Assembly (NCBI GenBank): GCA_029561505.1
Contig: JAKQXK010000575.1
Location: 1-15,074, forward strand
Length of the DNA stretch: 15,074 bases
Reading direction: 5' to 3'
DNA from: Spirochaetota bacterium
Lineage (GTDB): Bacteria > Spirochaetota > Leptospiria > Turneriellales > Turneriellaceae
Positions 1 to 6,937 of this stretch are shown here, piece by piece. Numbering within the stretch: the first letter of the stretch is position 1; each line of letters starts with the position of its first letter. The translations under genes were made by a program, and so were the position numbers. The notes beneath the pieces were generated by a model. It made no database searches and had not been told where the DNA came from. It saw only the letters and a program-made list of their open reading frames with translations.

Positions 1-275
1 ATGCATGGTCTTTCTTCGAAGGGAAGACGCCTGCCTACACTCCGGCTGTAGGTGCCCCCGTTGCAGCACAATCTGTCAGCGATTCAGCAGCAGGCTTCAT
101 GTACCAAGGTATGGTTGGCCTCGCGTTCAATCTCGGTATGCTGACTGAAGGCTCTGCTTCGGCGACCAACATTCTGCTCGAAGGTGGTTACCGCGGCGGT
201 CAGGTTGAAAAAGGCGCATTTAAGTTTGACATGAGCGGTTACGTGCTGCGTGTCGGTGCTGCTTTCAATTTCTGA
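1..275 (+). CDS. Outer-membrane beta-barrel protein, C-terminal fragment
   Basis: This is the 3' end of a gene that begins before the window. Reading from base 3 gives 90 residues and a TGA stop at 273-275. The fragment alternates polar and hydrophobic residues with many glycines (GLAFNLGML, NILLEGGYRGG, GYVLRVGAAFNF) and ends in a terminal phenylalanine. A final amphipathic strand ending in F is the usual beta-signal read by the BamA machinery, so an integral outer-membrane barrel is the likely product. The family and cargo cannot be named from this fragment. A strong intrinsic terminator follows 20 bases after the stop, so the gene closes its transcript. A secreted beta-rich protein that is not a barrel remains possible. 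Confidence 0.7.
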   Translation, partial: AWSFFEGKTPAYTPAVGAPVAAQSVSDSAAGFMYQGMVGLAFNLGMLTEGSASATNILLEGGYRGGQVEKGAFKFDMSGYVLRVGAAFNF

Positions 276-295
276 GCTACCGTTTCAAGTAAGTC

Positions 296-326
296 AAAAA
301 AAACGGGCGTAAGCCCGTTTTTTTTT
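296..326 (+). terminator. Rho-independent terminator
   Basis: The inverted repeat AAACGGGC (301-308) and GCCCGTTT (313-320) has a four-base GTAA loop. A run of eight A (296-303) lies on its 5' side and a run of nine T (318-326) on its 3' side, so the A and T runs extend the stem. It ends the barrel gene transcript. Because the A-run would be a T-run on the other strand it could work in both directions, although no minus-strand gene here needs it. Confidence 0.93.
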
Positions 327-383
327 GCCCTCAGCGGCGATTGCACTTTACACGATAAGATACCAGTAGTGCCTTGAATCCGC

Positions 384-2579
384 ATGCGATTTGTTGCCCA
401 TATTCTGCTGCCGCTTGCATTCGCGCTTGTGCCGGCCTGTGGTCAACGCGCGCTCGGTGCCGCCGAAGAACCGCTCGCGATTATCTATGGGGCCGACGAG
501 GCTTTTCGTCCTTACGAATGGTTTAACGATGAAGGGCGGCTCGATGGTTTTCAGATCGAGCTGATTCGTGAAATTGGCGAAGTGACCGGCCGCCGCGTGG
601 CGTTTGTTTCAGGCCCCTGGAGCACAATTCGCGCGCGCTTCATCGAAGGTAGCGTCGATGTGGTGAGCATGTTCGATCAGCCTGTGCGGCGCGAATATGC
701 GGATTTTAGTAATCCCCATTCTGTGCTCGCATCGGAAATATTTATCCGTGTCGGTTCGAAGCCGATTTTGTCGCTCGAAGAATTAAATGGTAAAGAAGTG
801 ATTCAACAGGCAGGTGCGCTGTCGACCGAGCAGCTGCAGGCGCTGGGTATCAGATTCAAGTCGATTCAGGTGCGCGACCAGTTCGAGGCGATGCGGCTTT
901 TGGCGTCAGGTAAACACGATTGTGTCGTCACCACGCAGGTGGGTGGCCGGTACGCGCTGCAAAAACTGCAGCTGCAGAATATCACAACTTCGGGCAAGCC
1001 CATTCTCGCGTCGAACGTCGCGTTCGCAGTAAAGAAAGGTAAGACTGAAATATTAAATCTGTTGAACGAGGGCCTCTCGAGACTTAAGGCCAATGGTAGT
1101 TACGAAATTATTTACCAAAGATGGTTCGGTGAAAGCAATCGCATTCAGCTCGGCGAAATGCGCCAGATGCAGCGGGTGCTGCTGTTCGCTCTCGCAGGCC
1201 TCGCGTTTTTGATTGCGGCTGCGCTGTTGTGGGTGAGACTTTTGAGACGCGCCGTTAAGGCCAAAACTTTTGAATTGCAATACCTTGCCGAACATGACTC
1301 GCTGACGGGCATCTACAACAGGCACTATATCACGACTGCGATCAAAGACGCCATTCACGATTTTCATGCCCACCCAACTCAACGTGCCTTTGGTATACTG
1401 TTCATTGACCTCGACCGGTTTAAGCTTGTAAATGACAGCCTCGGCCACCATGTCGGCGATCTCGTGATCAAGGCTGTCGCCTTCGAGATTCTGGCTTCGG
1501 TCGACAACCGCTGCCTTGTGTCGCGCTGGGGTGGTGATGAATTTGTCGTGCTCGTCAAGTCGGTGCCCGACAACGCCGCCCTGCTCAAAGTTGCGCACAA
1601 AATCGCCGACAAGCTGAAAACGCCCTATACGTTTGGCGGCAAAGACCTTTATATCGGCGCGAGCGTTGGCGCCGTTATGGCATCGCTCAGGTACCAGTCA
1701 GCCGACCAGATGCTGCGCGATGCTGACAATGCTATGTATCGTGCCAAGGCAGATAAGCGCACTTCGGTACGGGTATTTGAGCAGCAGATGCATGAACTCG
1801 CGGCCCGAAATCTGCGGTTGAGCTCAGACTTTCAGAAGGCGATCGGGCGCGGAGAGCTGATCAACCATTATCAGCCGATTTATGAACTCAAATCGGGTCA
1901 TCTGACCGGGTTTGAGGCGCTTGTGCGCTGGCAACACCCCGAACTCGGTCTTCTTGCGCCCGGTTCTTTTTTGCCGATTCTCGAAAAGACTGAGGCGATG
2001 CGGCTTTTGGGCGAGACCGTTATGCGCACAGCAGTCGCAGTCGCCAAGAAATGGCATGAGACGCACAGCGCCGAATTTTACGTGAGCATCAACGTCTCTG
2101 ACGAGCAGTTTGCTTTTGGTAACCTCACCGAAATGCTGCAGGCGCTGCTTGAAGAATATAACCTGCCGCCCCATTGCCTGCGCATCGAAATTACCGAAAC
2201 CGTGCTGATGGCTGACGTCTTCGGCGGTATGTCGCAACTCGACGAACTCAAGCGCCTGGGCATACGTATTCTTATCGACGATTTTGGCACCGGTTTCTCT
2301 TCGCTTAGCCACCTGGCGACCATACCTGCCGAAACGATCAAAATTGACCGTTCATTCGTGCACGGGCTGACACCCAACACCAAGAACTTTGAAATCGTCC
2401 GTACGATTCTGGCGCTCAGCAAAAATCTGCATCTCGGTGCGGTCGCTGAAGGCATAGAGACTGCAGAAGAACGCCAGCTACTGACCGAGCTGGGGTGCGA
2501 ATTTGGTCAGGGTTACCTGTTCGCCGCTCCCATGCCCCCGGTTGACGCTGAAGTTCTGCTGTCGATGCAGAAGGCCTGA
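384..2579 (+). CDS. Membrane GGDEF-EAL c-di-GMP enzyme with periplasmic solute-binding sensor
   Basis: The protein is 731 aa. An N-terminal signal or anchor segment (about 3-26) is followed by an SBP_bac_3-like periplasmic domain (about 30-250) of the amino-acid-binding type, a membrane helix (about 265-287), a GGDEF domain (about 300-465) and an EAL domain (about 480-725). The GGDEF motif is intact at 383-387, with the metal aspartate in FIDLDRFK (D342). The RxxD product-inhibition site expected five residues before GGDEF is absent (DNRC instead). The EAL domain keeps the EAL motif (511-513), N570, E602, the DDFGTG pair D632/D633, K653, E689 and QGY (709-711), so it looks able to hydrolyse c-di-GMP. 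An external small molecule probably sets the balance of synthesis and breakdown. No good ribosome-binding site precedes the ATG, but the signal sequence begins there. It is a single-gene unit after the terminator. Confidence 0.93.
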   Translation: MRFVAHILLPLAFALVPACGQRALGAAEEPLAIIYGADEAFRPYEWFNDEGRLDGFQIELIREIGEVTGRRVAFVSGPWSTIRARFIEGSVDVVSMFDQPVRREYADFSNPHSVLASEIFIRVGSKPILSLEELNGKEVIQQAGALSTEQLQALGIRFKSIQVRDQFEAMRLLASGKHDCVVTTQVGGRYALQKLQLQNITTSGKPILASNVAFAVKKGKTEILNLLNEGLSRLKANGSYEIIYQRWFGESNRIQLGEMRQMQRVLLFALAGLAFLIAAALLWVRLLRRAVKAKTFELQYLAEHDSLTGIYNRHYITTAIKDAIHDFHAHPTQRAFGILFIDLDRFKLVNDSLGHHVGDLVIKAVAFEILASVDNRCLVSRWGGDEFVVLVKSVPDNAALLKVAHKIADKLKTPYTFGGKDLYIGASVGAVMASLRYQSADQMLRDADNAMYRAKADKRTSVRVFEQQMHELAARNLRLSSDFQKAIGRGELINHYQPIYELKSGHLTGFEALVRWQHPELGLLAPGSFLPILEKTEAMRLLGETVMRTAVAVAKKWHETHSAEFYVSINVSDEQFAFGNLTEMLQALLEEYNLPPHCLRIEITETVLMADVFGGMSQLDELKRLGIRILIDDFGTGFSSLSHLATIPAETIKIDRSFVHGLTPNTKNFEIVRTILALSKNLHLGAVAEGIETAEERQLLTELGCEFGQGYLFAAPMPPVDAEVLLSMQKA

Positions 2580-2730
2580 CGAAGTTTTTCAAAAGTCATT
2601 TGAGGCCGCCGCCTGCACGGGTGAAATCCCGCCAATCTAAGTGTTTACCCCCTGCATATCTGCTTTTTCATAACTTCGCTGGTTCACAAAAATCGCTCGA
2701 CGGCGGCAATTCTGCCTCTGCAGTACGCCT

Positions 2731-3732
2731 ATGTTGTTTCGAAAAATGTGGATTTTTAAAGTTCTGCTCGTCTGCGCGCTTTGCACCGGCTCCGCTGCCT
2801 TTGCCGAGGTGACGCTCAAATATGCTACTCTTGCACCCGAAAACACGGTTTGGGCACGCACCATAAAAAAATGCGTCGATGAAATTGAGACCAAGACACA
2901 GGGGCAGGTAAAGATTCGCGTTTTTTATGGCGGCATCGCCGGTGATGAACCTTCGGTGATGCGCAAACTCAAGACGGGCACGATCGACATCGCATCATTC
3001 ACAGGGCAGACACTTGGCACGGTCGTTTCAGAATCGCGCATCTTTGAGCTCCCCTTCTTTTTTGACAATAGCCGTCAGGTCGACGCAGTCATTGCGAAAA
3101 TTTATCCCGAACTTTCAAAAAAGTTTCTCGCGCAGGGGCTCGTACTTTCGGGCTGGGGTGAAAATGGTTTTGTTTACCTTATGAGCAAGAACAAACCCAT
3201 CACACGCTACGAAGACATGCAGGGCGTGAAAATCTGGGCACCGAAGGGCGACCCGCTCGTCAAGGCGATGCTTGCAGAGTATGGTCTCGTGCCGGTCTAT
3301 CTCGGCTTTGAGGCGGTGCTGCCGCAACTGAAAACCGGCGGTATCGATGCCTTCTACGCGCCGCCATATGGCGCAATCGGCTTACAATGGTTTCGCGAAG
3401 CGAAATACCTGACCAACAGCCGGCTCGCTAACGCCGCTGGTGCCACGCTTTTGGCAAAATCGGCTTACGACCGTCTGACCGATGATCAGAAGAAAATTGT
3501 CCATTCGACACTCGAAAAGTATGCACATGAGCTCACGCTCGAGCTTCGCCGCGAGAACGATAAAGCGTTTCAGGTGCTATTGAGTAAAGGCATTCAGAAA
3601 GTCGAGCCGAGTGCAGAAGAACTCGCGAGGTTAAAGGCCACCGCGCTTAAGGTGCAAGATAAACTCGTGGGCCAGCTCTATTCGAGAGAACTTCTGCAGG
3701 CAGCGCGTAAGGCACGCGACGGAGTAAAATAA
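2731..3732 (+). CDS. dctP: TRAP-type solute-binding protein, DctP family
   Basis: The 333-aa protein has a signal peptide with likely cleavage after A25 (AFA|EV). A DctP fold follows: YATLAPENT near the mature N-terminus, then GGIAGDEPSVMRKLKTG (67-83), ELPFFFD (106-112) and the hinge segment around EDMQGVKIWAPKGDP (161-175). DctP proteins bind a ligand in the periplasm and pass it to the DctQ/DctM membrane permease. No DctQ or DctM gene lies in the window. The family's ligand-clamping arginine, in the pattern G-[LV]-K-[IL]-R-V-P, is replaced by W169 here, so a carboxylate ligand bound in the usual way is doubtful. ATG codons at 2731 and 2746 are both possible starts; neither has a clear ribosome-binding site. 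The stop overlaps the next start (TAATG). It may serve a distant permease or act as a sensor. Confidence 0.88.
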   Translation: MLFRKMWIFKVLLVCALCTGSAAFAEVTLKYATLAPENTVWARTIKKCVDEIETKTQGQVKIRVFYGGIAGDEPSVMRKLKTGTIDIASFTGQTLGTVVSESRIFELPFFFDNSRQVDAVIAKIYPELSKKFLAQGLVLSGWGENGFVYLMSKNKPITRYEDMQGVKIWAPKGDPLVKAMLAEYGLVPVYLGFEAVLPQLKTGGIDAFYAPPYGAIGLQWFREAKYLTNSRLANAAGATLLAKSAYDRLTDDQKKIVHSTLEKYAHELTLELRRENDKAFQVLLSKGIQKVEPSAEELARLKATALKVQDKLVGQLYSRELLQAARKARDGVK

Positions 3733-4280
3733 TGGCCCAGAAGAAGAAGCAGGCAGTGCGCAAGCGCGCGACCAAAACCAAAACGCGGGCCAAGAGCAAG
3801 GTAAAGGCAAAGCCCGCTGCGAAAAAAAGCACTGCAAAGAAGAAGACCGCCAAGAAAGCGCGCGGCGTGACAGCGAATAGCCGTTCGCAGCAGAGCCTTC
3901 TTAAATTGGCTGAGCATCCCACGCCGCAATACCGCTACGCATGGGAACGCGACCATTACGAGACGCTGAAGGCCTTCTGGCCATTTTATCTGCACGAGCA
4001 TTCGCGTCGGTCAAACCGGCTGTTGCACTTCATCGGCTCGACGCTCGCATTGGTGTTAATCGCGCTGGCGATCGGTACCGGTGCGTATATTCTGCTGCTG
4101 ATCGCGTTAGTGAGCGGTTATGCTTTTGCGTGGTTTGGCCACTTCTTCATCGAGAAGAACCGTCCGGCAACGTTTAAGTATCCGCTGAAATCTTTCGTTT
4201 CTGACTGGCGCATGTGGTATGCCATGCTCACCGGGAATATCAGCCGCGAACTCAAGAAGTACGGCATCATTTCAAGATAG
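3732..4280 (+). CDS. Mpo1/DUF962-like membrane protein with lysine-rich N-terminal tail
   Basis: The protein is 182 aa. Residues 1-45 are a histone-H1-like tail with 17 Lys, 4 Arg, 10 Ala and no acidic residue. The DUF962/Mpo1 core follows from about residue 80: FWPFYLHEH (82-90), SNRLLHFIG (94-102), two close hydrophobic helices (about 103-140), then WFGHFFIEKNRPATF (134-148). Histidines 88, 99 and 137 match the conserved histidines of the family, whose yeast member Mpo1 is an iron-dependent dioxygenase in the alpha-oxidation of 2-hydroxy fatty acids. The role of bacterial members is little known. The start overlaps the dctP stop by one base and has GGAG at 3721-3724 with a seven-base gap, which supports translation of the tail. 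The only later in-frame start of note is a GTG near residue 46. The core is confident; the tail's function is unknown. Confidence 0.85.
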   Translation: MAQKKKQAVRKRATKTKTRAKSKVKAKPAAKKSTAKKKTAKKARGVTANSRSQQSLLKLAEHPTPQYRYAWERDHYETLKAFWPFYLHEHSRRSNRLLHFIGSTLALVLIALAIGTGAYILLLIALVSGYAFAWFGHFFIEKNRPATFKYPLKSFVSDWRMWYAMLTGNISRELKKYGIISR

Positions 4281-4322
4281 AAATCTATTCGAAGGCCACG
4301 AAAGTGGTCTTTGGATAGATTT
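4281..4322 (+). promoter_or_regulatory. Long RNA hairpin with GAAA tetraloop
   Basis: Immediately after the TAG stop, bases 4281-4299 pair with 4304-4322 in a 19-bp stem closed by a GAAA loop (4300-4303). Sixteen pairs are Watson-Crick. Three are U-G or G-U (4289/4314, 4291/4312, 4295/4308) when read as plus-strand RNA, and these would be C-A mismatches on the other strand. That points to a structure kept in plus-strand RNA. No T-run follows, so it is not a standard intrinsic terminator. It could be a 3' stability element, a Rho-associated site or part of the leader of the next gene. Confidence 0.7.
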
Positions 4323-4328
4323 GGCATG

Positions 4329-4347
4329 ACCTTTGCTGCGCAAAGGT
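4329..4347 (+). promoter_or_regulatory. Hairpin covering the ribosome-binding site of the phosphatase gene
   Basis: Eight bases (4329-4336) pair perfectly with 4340-4347 around a three-base loop. The only Shine-Dalgarno-like sequence before the ATG at 4351 is AAAGG (4342-4346), and all five of its bases are paired, with CCTTT at 4330-4334. Ribosome access could therefore depend on melting or displacement of the hairpin. Confidence 0.5.
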
Positions 4348-4350
4348 TGA

Positions 4351-6156
4351 ATGCTCGAACTCAAGTACGGCAAACGCAGGGTAGTCAAGTATCGCGGGGC
4401 AAAAACCGTCATCGGTGGCCTTACGCCCAAAGATAAAATTGATATTCTCATGTATGTCAGCAAAGAGCTGTCGACGATCAACGACAAAGACACGCTGTTC
4501 ACCAGGGTGATATCGCTTTGCTCAGAAATTTTCGAAGCCGACAACGTGACGCTGCGCATGTGGGAAAATGACCTGCTTCAACCGGTTGCATTTTTGGCGC
4601 AGACGGTGCCCGAGCGCAGGCAACTGGCGAGCGGCGAAGGTTTTTCAGGCTCGGTATTTGCCGAGCAGAAATCGAGTCTCATCTATGACCTTTCTCAAAA
4701 CAGCAAATATCTCGACCCGGGCGAGAACACGCTTTGCGTTATTTGTGCGCCGATAAGCGTTCGCGAAGAAAAACTGGGCACTCTCGCAGTTGAAAAGGGA
4801 ACCTCGCACTTTTACAAGAATGACGACCTCGAAATTCTCGAGGCAATGGCAGCACAGATTGCGCTCGCCATCTTGAGCGCCCGGCTGATCACCGGTATTC
4901 TTGAATCGCAGAAAGTGCAGCAGCGCCTGACAAGCCAGTTACAGTTCGACCTGCGCATCGGGCGCACTGTACAATCGCAGATTATACATTCGTCTATACC
5001 GGCCTTCAAGGCGATCGATATCAGGGCAGCTTACGAGCCGATGGTTGAAGTGAGCGGCGACTACTTTGACTATTACCGCTCGCACGAATCGCTGACTTTG
5101 ATAATGGCCGATGTTTCAGGGCACGGTGTGCCGGCGGCGCTGATTACCATGGCTTTGCACTATCACTTTCGGCTGCTCAGCGCGCAGGGGTTAAGTTTGC
5201 TCGAGCTGCTCGCGCAGCTGAGTGATCATATGAAGCCGATATTGCCCTCGGGCATCTACTTCACAGCACAGTTGCTGCGCGTTCACAGCGACTACAGTTT
5301 TACTTTCGTGAATGCGGGACATCCTAAACTCATGCATTTTTCTGCTTACAGCAACCAGCTGCTCACGCAATATGACACGCCAGGTTACCCGCTGGGTATT
5401 GCCTCTTTCGACATTAATGACTACGAAGAGATAAGCGGCAAGCTGCGCCCGGGTGAGACTCTCGTGATGCTGACCGACGGTTTTGCAGAGCAGCAAAACA
5501 GCCGGCACGAGCAGCCTGGCACAGACAAAGTCATCAGTTGGTTAGGCACGGCGCTCGCCGAGCCGGCCGGCGCAATCGATTCATTCATGCAGAGTTTCAA
5601 ACTCTATAAGGGCGATGAACCAAACGGCGACGACCTTACGGTTTTGACCCTGCACTACAATCTACGCCATCTAGAGGCCGATACGCTGATTCACCAGAGC
5701 CGGCAGAAAATCAAGGCTGCCGACCATGTTGCCGCCAGGGCGACGGCAATGGCTGCGCTCGCGGTGCGCCCAGAACACCAGGACGCACTCATAATTGTCG
5801 GCAAGCTGGCACTTGTCGAGCGCGACTACAAAACCGCAGCGGAGTATCTTGCGCATGCCTGTGCGTTCGACGACCATGTCGACCCGCAGATTCTGCTGCT
5901 GGCAGGGCATGCGTCTTATAAGGCCGACGATATTTCATCTGCCAAGCGATTCTTGAAGCTGCTGGTTGCCGACGAACCGCAGAATCTGAAGGCTTCGTTG
6001 CTACTCATTCGCTGTTACGTGCGCGCCAATGAGCCGCATAAGGCCCTCAGAACGCTGAATGCCGCTATGAAATATGCACCGCAAAATGAAAAGCTGCATC
6101 AGGTCGCGGCATACCTGGCAAAGTCGAAAAAAACACTGATTCCGGCGAAAATATAA
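4351..6156 (+). CDS. GAF-SpoIIE (PP2C) serine phosphatase with C-terminal TPRs
   Basis: The protein is 601 aa and soluble. A GAF domain (about 30-178) leads through a helix to a SpoIIE/RsbU-type PP2C phosphatase domain (about 195-440), then helical TPR-like repeats (about 445-595). The metal-binding residues of the phosphatase are present: SGDYFD (D237), MADVSGHG (D254, H258), TDGF (D376) and NGDDLT (D427/D428). Such enzymes remove phosphate from a STAS-domain anti-anti-sigma factor and so switch an alternative sigma factor or other partner on. No STAS or anti-sigma kinase gene is in the window, so the partner is elsewhere. The GAF domain would bind a small ligand and the TPRs a protein. The ATG at 4351 has AAAGG four bases upstream within a hairpin; the in-frame ATG at residue 34 is a less likely start because it would cut into the GAF domain. 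Confidence 0.92.
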   Translation: MLELKYGKRRVVKYRGAKTVIGGLTPKDKIDILMYVSKELSTINDKDTLFTRVISLCSEIFEADNVTLRMWENDLLQPVAFLAQTVPERRQLASGEGFSGSVFAEQKSSLIYDLSQNSKYLDPGENTLCVICAPISVREEKLGTLAVEKGTSHFYKNDDLEILEAMAAQIALAILSARLITGILESQKVQQRLTSQLQFDLRIGRTVQSQIIHSSIPAFKAIDIRAAYEPMVEVSGDYFDYYRSHESLTLIMADVSGHGVPAALITMALHYHFRLLSAQGLSLLELLAQLSDHMKPILPSGIYFTAQLLRVHSDYSFTFVNAGHPKLMHFSAYSNQLLTQYDTPGYPLGIASFDINDYEEISGKLRPGETLVMLTDGFAEQQNSRHEQPGTDKVISWLGTALAEPAGAIDSFMQSFKLYKGDEPNGDDLTVLTLHYNLRHLEADTLIHQSRQKIKAADHVAARATAMAALAVRPEHQDALIIVGKLALVERDYKTAAEYLAHACAFDDHVDPQILLLAGHASYKADDISSAKRFLKLLVADEPQNLKASLLLIRCYVRANEPHKALRTLNAAMKYAPQNEKLHQVAAYLAKSKKTLIPAKI

Positions 6157-6196
6157 AAAACGCTCGATCATCTCTTTCAGCGTTTATTATCGCCTT

Positions 6197-6937
6197 ATGG
6201 AAGTTTCATATTATTTCAAAAACCTGCCACCGACCGATGCGATCAAAGCTTACACAAGCAAGAAGATCGAAAAGCTCAAAGAGCGGCTGCACCATATCGA
6301 AGGTATAGACGTTCGCTTTTCACTCGAAAGGCAAAACCAGTTTTTTGAAATCACCGTTCATGGTGATGCGACTGTCTTTCATTTGAAGAAGAGTGACAAA
6401 GACCTCTACGCAGCTATCGATAACACCCTCGATGTTCTGAATAACCAGATCGACAAATACCGCAAAAAGTTTGAAGAAAAGACCGCGCAGGTCAAAGAGA
6501 TGTTCATGCCTCAGATTACCGGGCGCGTGCAAGAAGACGAGACCGAAATCGAAGTGCGCGACGCTGAAATCAAACCTATGGATGATCTCGAAGCTGTGCT
6601 GCAGCTGAGATCAAAACAATTTCGCTTTTTAATGTACCATCATGTGAACGAGCAGCGTTACGGCCTTGTCACGGCGCGCAATGACGGCAACTACAGCATC
6701 GTTATGCCCGGGGGTGGTGGTTTTGTTGAAACGGTAGTGAGGCTCAGCAATGACAAGCTTGAGAAACTGGCCGAGTCGGTTTACCCGGTATCAAAATTTA
6801 CTGTCGCTGAGGCGCTTGATATTCTTGGCGAAGCAAGCCTTGAGTTTCTGGCCTTTGTCAACGAAGACACAGGCAGACTGAATGTCATGTTTCACGCGCA
6901 GGGTGGTGGCATCATGATCAAGAGGCCCGCTAACTGA
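6197..6937 (+). CDS. hpf: Long-form ribosome hibernation promoting factor with doubled C-terminal domain
   Basis: The protein is 246 aa, about 55 longer than the usual long HPF of about 190. Residues 1-100 form the S30AE domain that sits in the 30S decoding centre and blocks mRNA and tRNA. Residues 117-172 (EIKPMDDLEAVLQL...NDGNYSIVMP) match the HPF C-terminal dimerisation domain, which pairs two 70S ribosomes into a 100S dimer. A second copy follows at 194-244 (TVAEALDIL, EFLAFVNEDTGRLNV). The two 45-residue cores (127-171 and 200-244) align without gaps and share E132/E205, A133/A206, F144/F217, R154/R227, G164/G237 and P171/P244. A 7-bp stem with a 14-base loop lies just upstream (6158-6185) and may be a weak terminator for the previous gene. 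The stop overlaps the probable CTG start of hprK. Confidence 0.92.
   Translation: MEVSYYFKNLPPTDAIKAYTSKKIEKLKERLHHIEGIDVRFSLERQNQFFEITVHGDATVFHLKKSDKDLYAAIDNTLDVLNNQIDKYRKKFEEKTAQVKEMFMPQITGRVQEDETEIEVRDAEIKPMDDLEAVLQLRSKQFRFLMYHHVNEQRYGLVTARNDGNYSIVMPGGGGFVETVVRLSNDKLEKLAESVYPVSKFTVAEALDILGEASLEFLAFVNEDTGRLNVMFHAQGGGIMIKRPAN
6920..6925 (+). promoter_or_regulatory. Ribosome-binding site that supports the CTG start of hprK
   Basis: AAGAGG lies inside the last codons of hpf, eight bases before the CTG at 6934. No ATG, GTG or TTG occurs in the hprK frame between the in-frame TAA (6931-6933) and the GTG at 7039, so this site decides the start. Confidence 0.6.

Noticed and set aside
384..443. 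Lipoprotein signal (cysteine at residue 19, VPAC) in the GGDEF-EAL protein
   Set aside because: The residues before the cysteine fit a lipobox poorly and a normal cleavage site (LGA|AEE) lies just after; cannot be settled, so not claimed.
1053..1598. 181-codon open frame on the minus strand
   Set aside because: It lies wholly inside the GGDEF-EAL gene, whose domains are unambiguous; the antisense product has no recognisable motif and is a by-product of codon bias.
2580..2730. Promoter or small gene in the gap before dctP
   Set aside because: The 70-codon frame from 2600 overlaps dctP out of frame and has no motif; the hexamers seen (TTCACA near 2693) lack a matching -10 at correct spacing.
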